16,645 bases of DNA from an uncultured Microbacterium sp. (GTDB taxonomy: Bacteria > Actinomycetota > Actinomycetes > Actinomycetales > Microbacteriaceae), in contig NZ_CALTTX010000057.1 in the NCBI RefSeq assembly GCF_943912325.1, positions 1 through 16,645 on the forward strand. The letters are read 5' to 3'. Numbering within the stretch: the stretch's first letter is position 1; each line of letters opens with the position of its first letter. Under the pieces are notes generated by a model. That model was not told where the DNA came from, did no database searches, and saw nothing but the letters and a program-made list of their open reading frames with translations. A program made the translations under genes and the position numbers. This document shows, piece by piece, positions 13,542 through 16,645 of the stretch.

Positions 13542-14882
13542 ATGCGGCTCACGAATATCGCGCAGCTGCGGCTGCCTCCCGGCTCGGTCTATAGCTACGG
13601 GGTGCCGTTCCTCGCGCGCCCCGATCGCCCGCTGCCGGTCTCGTTCGACCAGCGGCGGCACGTTGGCGCGGGCGATCGGCCCGGATCGTGGATGGCGATC
13701 GCGTTTCGTCTCGATGTGCCGGTGACGGATGCCTCGACCCCCGCCTTCCGCGAGCGTCTCGCCGCCGCGTGGGACCGCGTCGTCGCCCGGCACGGCACGC
13801 TGCGCACGGTGTTCGCGCCGGGGCCCGCGGGCGAGGTGTTGTTGTTCGAGGCGGAGCGCGCGGGCGACGGGGCGTGGATCGACCACGCGCTCGATGGTGC
13901 GGTCGCCGATGACGCGGTTTCGCGCACCGTGCGTGACGTGTTCGACACATACTGCCGGCCCTACGCCGGGCCGTCGCACCGCTTGTGTCTCGTGGTGCCT
14001 GATGCCCCGGCATCCGATTCCCGTCCCATCGTCGTGATCGGCTCGGATCACTCGCACGTCGACATGTGGTCGCTCGTCGTGATCGCGCGCGACCTCGCCG
14101 CGACCCTCGCCGACCCCGACACCCCGCTACCCGAAGCCGCCGCGTTCGTCGACCACACGCGCGCGCTCGAGGCGGCGCCGTCGGCTCCCGACGAGATCCG
14201 CGATGCGTGGGACGACGCGATCACGGCCGGCGGCGGACTCATGCCGCGCTTCCCCCTCGACCTCGGCGATATCTCGCAGCCGCGGCCCGAGGTCGTCGAG
14301 GTGCGCGACGTGCTCGACGCGGCGGGGATGGCGGCGTTCGAGGCATCCGCCACCGCTCTCGGCGTGCGCGTCACGGCGCTTGCCCTCGCAACCCTCGCCC
14401 GAATCTCTCGCGATCGCGCCGGTGTGCCGCTACGTGCGGTGTTCCCCGTGCACAGCCGCAACAACCCGCGCTGGCACGATGCCGTCGGCTGGTTCATCAC
14501 CAACGCCGTGATCGAGATCGACACCCCGACGCCGCAGGCCGCCGCGGCGGCGGTGCGTCGAGCCCTCGCGATGGGCTCGCACCCGCTCGCGCCGATCCTC
14601 GAGCCGTACGGCGGCATGCCCCCGACGCGCGGCATGTTCGCGATCTCGTGGCTCGACCTGCGCCGCCTGCCGATGGCGCCGCCCGCGGGTTCGGCGCCGC
14701 ACTGGGTGTCGGCCGTCATCCGCACCGATGGCGTCATGATCTGGTTCGTCGTCGATGGGAGCGGCATGCATTTGCGTTGCCGCTACCCCGATACGCCCGA
14801 GGCGCGGGCATCGGTCGGGGGTTGGCTCGACGCCGTCGAGGCCGGAATCCGCGCGGGCGCGGCGGTGCCGGCGGGGGCGTGA
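13542..14882 (+). CDS. Stand-alone condensation-domain (NRPS C-domain / PapA-like) protein
   Basis: A 446-residue protein, the size of a single condensation domain. Visible motifs in order: SFDQRRHV (34-41, like core C1), RHGTLRTVF (83-91, core C2), DHSHVDMWS (169-177, core C3), and a C-terminal half with an FPVHSRNNPR segment and a GWFITNAV floor-loop-like region. In C3 the usual HHxxxDG appears as D-H170-x-x-x-D174-M: the second, catalytic His and the Asp are kept, the first His is Asp and the Gly is Met. Such enzymes join acyl or peptidyl groups to amines or alcohols. No adenylation or carrier domain lies nearby, so an acyltransferase role (PapA-like) is as likely as peptide synthesis. ATG 13542 directly follows a GTG in the same frame. 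Confidence 0.85.
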   Translation: MRLTNIAQLRLPPGSVYSYGVPFLARPDRPLPVSFDQRRHVGAGDRPGSWMAIAFRLDVPVTDASTPAFRERLAAAWDRVVARHGTLRTVFAPGPAGEVLLFEAERAGDGAWIDHALDGAVADDAVSRTVRDVFDTYCRPYAGPSHRLCLVVPDAPASDSRPIVVIGSDHSHVDMWSLVVIARDLAATLADPDTPLPEAAAFVDHTRALEAAPSAPDEIRDAWDDAITAGGGLMPRFPLDLGDISQPRPEVVEVRDVLDAAGMAAFEASATALGVRVTALALATLARISRDRAGVPLRAVFPVHSRNNPRWHDAVGWFITNAVIEIDTPTPQAAAAAVRRALAMGSHPLAPILEPYGGMPPTRGMFAISWLDLRRLPMAPPAGSAPHWVSAVIRTDGVMIWFVVDGSGMHLRCRYPDTPEARASVGGWLDAVEAGIRAGAAVPAGA

Positions 14883-14885
14883 GCG

Positions 14886-14900
14886 CGGGTTCGGGGCCCG
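14886..14900. terminator. Small hairpin between convergent condensation gene and hemA
   Basis: CGGG (14886-14889) and CCCG (14897-14900) flank a 7-base loop in the 19-base gap between two stop codons. Short stem and no T-tract; the position is its main support. Confidence 0.3.
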
Positions 14901-14901
14901 G

Positions 14902-16254
14902 TCAGGCCGTCGTGGCTTGGTCGGCGTCGGCGGCGGGCGCTGCGTGCTCGGGCTCGATGCCGTAGAGCACGCGCATGGCCGCGACCACGTCGTCGGCCCG
15001 GCCCGCGGCGGCGTATTCGTGCGAACGGATGCTGGGGGTGTGCAGCAACCGGCCCGCGAGGTGCCGCAGGGCCTGCTCGGCCCGGGGGTCGGGGCGCCCG
15101 TCGACGCGCGGAAGCCGCGCGATCTCGTCGTCGACGAGACCCAGCACGAGTTCGCGCAAGGCAACGACGGCGGGAGTCGCCTCGGCGGCGTCGCCCGCGC
15201 GCGCGAACCGCTCGGCGGCATCGCCCACGATCTGGCGAGCGTGCTCGGTGGCCTGCAACTCTTCTAGGGGAGCGTGCAGGCGGATCGTCTCGAGGTCGAG
15301 CAGGTCGACGCCCGCGACCTCGGTTACATCGGGGTCGACGTTGCGCGGCATGCCGAGGTCGATCACGAGCCGGCGCTCGGCGCGGTCGCCGTGAGCGACG
15401 GGGCAGCCGGGCGCGTCGACGGGGCGCAGCGCGCCGCGCGCGGCGGGTGCGCCGGCGCGCAGCACGGCGGCGTCGAGCACGGTCGACGTGGCGTTCGTGC
15501 AGGTGATGATGACGTCGACGGATGCCGCGACTCGAGGCATCCGTTCCCCATCTGCCCATGCCAGGCCGCGGCTGCGCGCAAAGCGCTCGGCGCGCCCCGA
15601 GGGGGAGTAGACGGTGATGTCGGTCACGCCGCGTTCACGGAGGGTCGCGAGGGTAACGGCGGCGTACTGGCCCGTGCCGATGAGCAACACGCGCTGGCGC
15701 GACCAGTCGGCGATGCGGCTGTCGGCGAGGTCGAGCGCAAGCCGCACGAGCGAGCGTCCGGCGCGACCGAGGGCGGTGTGGGTCTTGACCCCGCGCTGGG
15801 CTTCGGACGCGCGCTGGAACAGGCGCTCGAGGTCGGTCGAAACGGTTCCGGTCGAGCGTGCGTCGACGAGCGCGCGGCGCACCTGGCCGGCGATCTCGCC
15901 CTCGCCGACGACGACAGATTCGAGCCCCGCGGCGACCGAGAAGAGGTGGCGCGCGACGTGGTCGCCCGTGTGAACTTCGTAGGCACCGTCGAGGTCGGCT
16001 TCGGCGATTCCCGTGCCGGCCGCGATGGCCGAGAGGGTTGCTTCGAGGCCTACGGCACCGGCTGCGGTGAGCGGTTCGTCGAGGTCGAGATAGGCCTCGA
16101 ATCGGTTGCATGTCGCGAGCACGATGGCCCCGCGCACGGCGCTGCCGTCGCCCGTAATGAGCGGTGCGAGCGGCTCGGAGGGTGTGCTGAGGCGTTCGAG
16201 CAGGTCGAACGGGGCGGTCTTGTGACTCGCCGACAGGCACAGCAACACCCGCAC
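14902..16254 (-). CDS. hemA: Glutamyl-tRNA reductase, first step of C5 tetrapyrrole (haem) synthesis
   Basis: A 450-residue protein. It starts with the typical strand RVLLCLSASHKTAPFDLLERL. The catalytic Cys49 is in ATCNRFEAYLD and attacks the glutamyl-tRNA ester. HVARHLFSVAAGLESVVVGEGEI (His99 onward) is the conserved core. The linker LFQRASEAQRGVKTHTALG and the NADPH fold LLIGTGQYAA (190-199) follow, then the C-terminal dimerisation domain. The enzyme reduces glutamyl-tRNA to glutamate-1-semialdehyde with NADPH in the cytosol. The start is GTG at 16252-16254, with GAGG 6 bases upstream. CNRF in place of the commoner CNRT and LLIGTGQYAA in place of GAGEM are small departures but acceptable. 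No other haem gene is in view; the partner genes may lie beyond the window. Confidence 0.95.
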   Translation of the reverse strand: MRVLLCLSASHKTAPFDLLERLSTPSEPLAPLITGDGSAVRGAIVLATCNRFEAYLDLDEPLTAAGAVGLEATLSAIAAGTGIAEADLDGAYEVHTGDHVARHLFSVAAGLESVVVGEGEIAGQVRRALVDARSTGTVSTDLERLFQRASEAQRGVKTHTALGRAGRSLVRLALDLADSRIADWSRQRVLLIGTGQYAAVTLATLRERGVTDITVYSPSGRAERFARSRGLAWADGERMPRVAASVDVIITCTNATSTVLDAAVLRAGAPAARGALRPVDAPGCPVAHGDRAERRLVIDLGMPRNVDPDVTEVAGVDLLDLETIRLHAPLEELQATEHARQIVGDAAERFARAGDAAEATPAVVALRELVLGLVDDEIARLPRVDGRPDPRAEQALRHLAGRLLHTPSIRSHEYAAAGRADDVVAAMRVLYGIEPEHAAPAADADQATTA

Positions 16255-16285
16255 AGTCTACCTCGCGCGTTCGGCGGGGCGACTC

Positions 16286-16373
16286 GCCGTGCCCTGCCGT
16301 GGCCTGCCGCGCCCCGCCGTGCCCGCCGCGACCCGCCGTGCCCCGCCGTGTCCCGCCGTGCCCGCCGTGCCCC
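16286..16373. repeat. Imperfect short tandem repeat of GCCGTGCCC-type units
   Basis: About eight to nine units of 9-11 bases, such as CGCCGTGCCC, TGCCGTGGCC and CCGCCGTGTCC, run together just upstream of hemA. Unit length and sequence drift, as expected of slippage in GC-rich DNA. Confidence 0.7.
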
Positions 16374-16374
16374 A

Positions 16375-16444
16375 CCGCGAGGCATGCGCGCGCCGTTGAG
16401 GCATGCGCATCGGGCGCCTGCCTCGACGCGGATCGCATGCCTCG
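16375..16444. repeat. Direct repeat copy A (about 70 bp) with inverted CGAGGCATGC arms
   Basis: It matches 16555-16624 at a spacing of exactly 180 bases with about five mismatches (for example TT/CC at 16396-16397). Its outer arms CGAGGCATGC (16378-16387) and GCATGCCTCG (16435-16444) are exact reverse complements, and a further GAGGCATGCGC lies inside. It looks like an intergenic repetitive element that could fold. Confidence 0.75.
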
Positions 16445-16481
16445 GGGTGCGTTCGGGGTGTGTTCGGGGTGAGCGCGCGCG

Positions 16482-16517
16482 GCGCTGGGGGTGCGCGCCG
16501 TGCGCTGGGGGTGCGCG
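16482..16517. repeat. Direct repeat GCGCTGGGGGTGCGCG, two copies 20 bp apart
   Basis: Identical 16-base copies at 16482-16497 and 16502-16517, between the two 70-bp repeats. The GCGC ends give each copy weak internal symmetry. Function unknown. Confidence 0.75.
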
Positions 16518-16554
16518 ACGCTCCGGCGGACAGCGCGGTGCCCCCCGTGATTCC

Positions 16555-16624
16555 CCGCGAGGCATGCGCGCGCCGCCGAGGCATGCGCATCGGGTGCCTG
16601 CCTCGCCGCGGATCGCCTGCCTCG
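16555..16624. repeat. Direct repeat copy B (about 70 bp)
   Basis: Second copy of 16375-16444. The left arm CGAGGCATGC (16558-16567) is intact; the right arm is GCCTGCCTCG (16615-16624), with one mismatch to perfect pairing, so copy A is the better fold. More copies may lie past the window edge. Confidence 0.75.
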
Positions 16625-16645
16625 CGGGGGGCTCGGGGGGTGCGG

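Larger units (their letters stand above)
16255..16645. other. Non-coding, repeat-rich region upstream of hemA
   Basis: No credible gene is seen in these 391 bases; all long frames are repetitive Arg/Gly/Ala translations of the repeats. It holds a GAGG ribosome binding site for hemA (16261-16264), GCCGTGCCC-type tandem units, a pair of 16-bp direct repeats and a 70-bp repeat with inverted arms. A hemA promoter should lie here, but none stands out by eye. Confidence 0.65.

Noticed and set aside
16050..16590. Minus-strand open frames upstream of hemA
   Set aside because: Arg/Gly/His-rich translations of tandem repeats overlapping the hemA start, with no codon pattern typical of the real genes here.
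16258..16645. Possible CRISPR-like array in the terminal repeats
   Set aside because: Repeats are of different kinds and spacing, there is no constant repeat-spacer alternation, and no cas gene is near.

Overview
The window is high-GC DNA from an actinomycete. Gene content (a type VII/ESX secretion locus with mycosin, an actinobacterial-type HemA, a TIGR03252-like HhH protein), GTG starts, possible leaderless promoters and strong GC bias at third codon positions all fit Actinomycetota. A family such as Microbacteriaceae is my best guess, but no marker here proves it.

Layout. About 1-668 is the C-terminal third of a broken subtilisin-like mycosin, whose frame is closed by a TAG at 30-32 next to a perfect 18-nt palindrome at the window edge. 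Bases 793-10939 form one co-directional type VII secretion cluster on the + strand: a small helical secretion-associated protein, an intact mycosin (mycP), a helical protein with a Gly-rich tail, two WXG100 proteins, EccD, a membrane RDD-FHA fusion and a full-length three-ATPase EccC. Spacings are tight, with several 4-base ATGA overlaps or stop/start gaps of a few bases, so this looks like one or two operons. No EccB or EccE is encoded in the window, so the system is either completed outside it or is a reduced variant.

Bases 10986-11995 hold an HhH-GPD family protein (minus strand) and, divergently, an MNT-type nucleotidyltransferase whose expected HEPN partner survives only as a 27-codon stub. 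Bases 11987-13441 are a minus-strand pair: an alpha/beta hydrolase followed by a uridine-kinase-like P-loop kinase. Divergent from it at 13542-14882 is a stand-alone condensation-domain protein. Convergent with that is hemA (14902-16254, minus strand), the first enzyme of C5 haem/tetrapyrrole synthesis. The last 391 bases are non-coding and full of GC-rich direct and inverted repeats.

How the genes work together (family knowledge plus inference). EccD and EccC would form the membrane channel and motor. The WXG100 pair would be a helical heterodimer substrate, with a YxxxD tail on one partner for export. Mycosin would be the membrane-anchored periplasmic protease that stabilises the system or trims substrates, the Gly-rich protein being a candidate. 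The RDD-FHA protein could couple the machine to Ser/Thr kinase signalling. The 5' part of the cluster (broken mycosin through Gly-rich protein) is visibly less GC-rich than the EccD-EccC part, which suggests a different history for the substrate/protease module.
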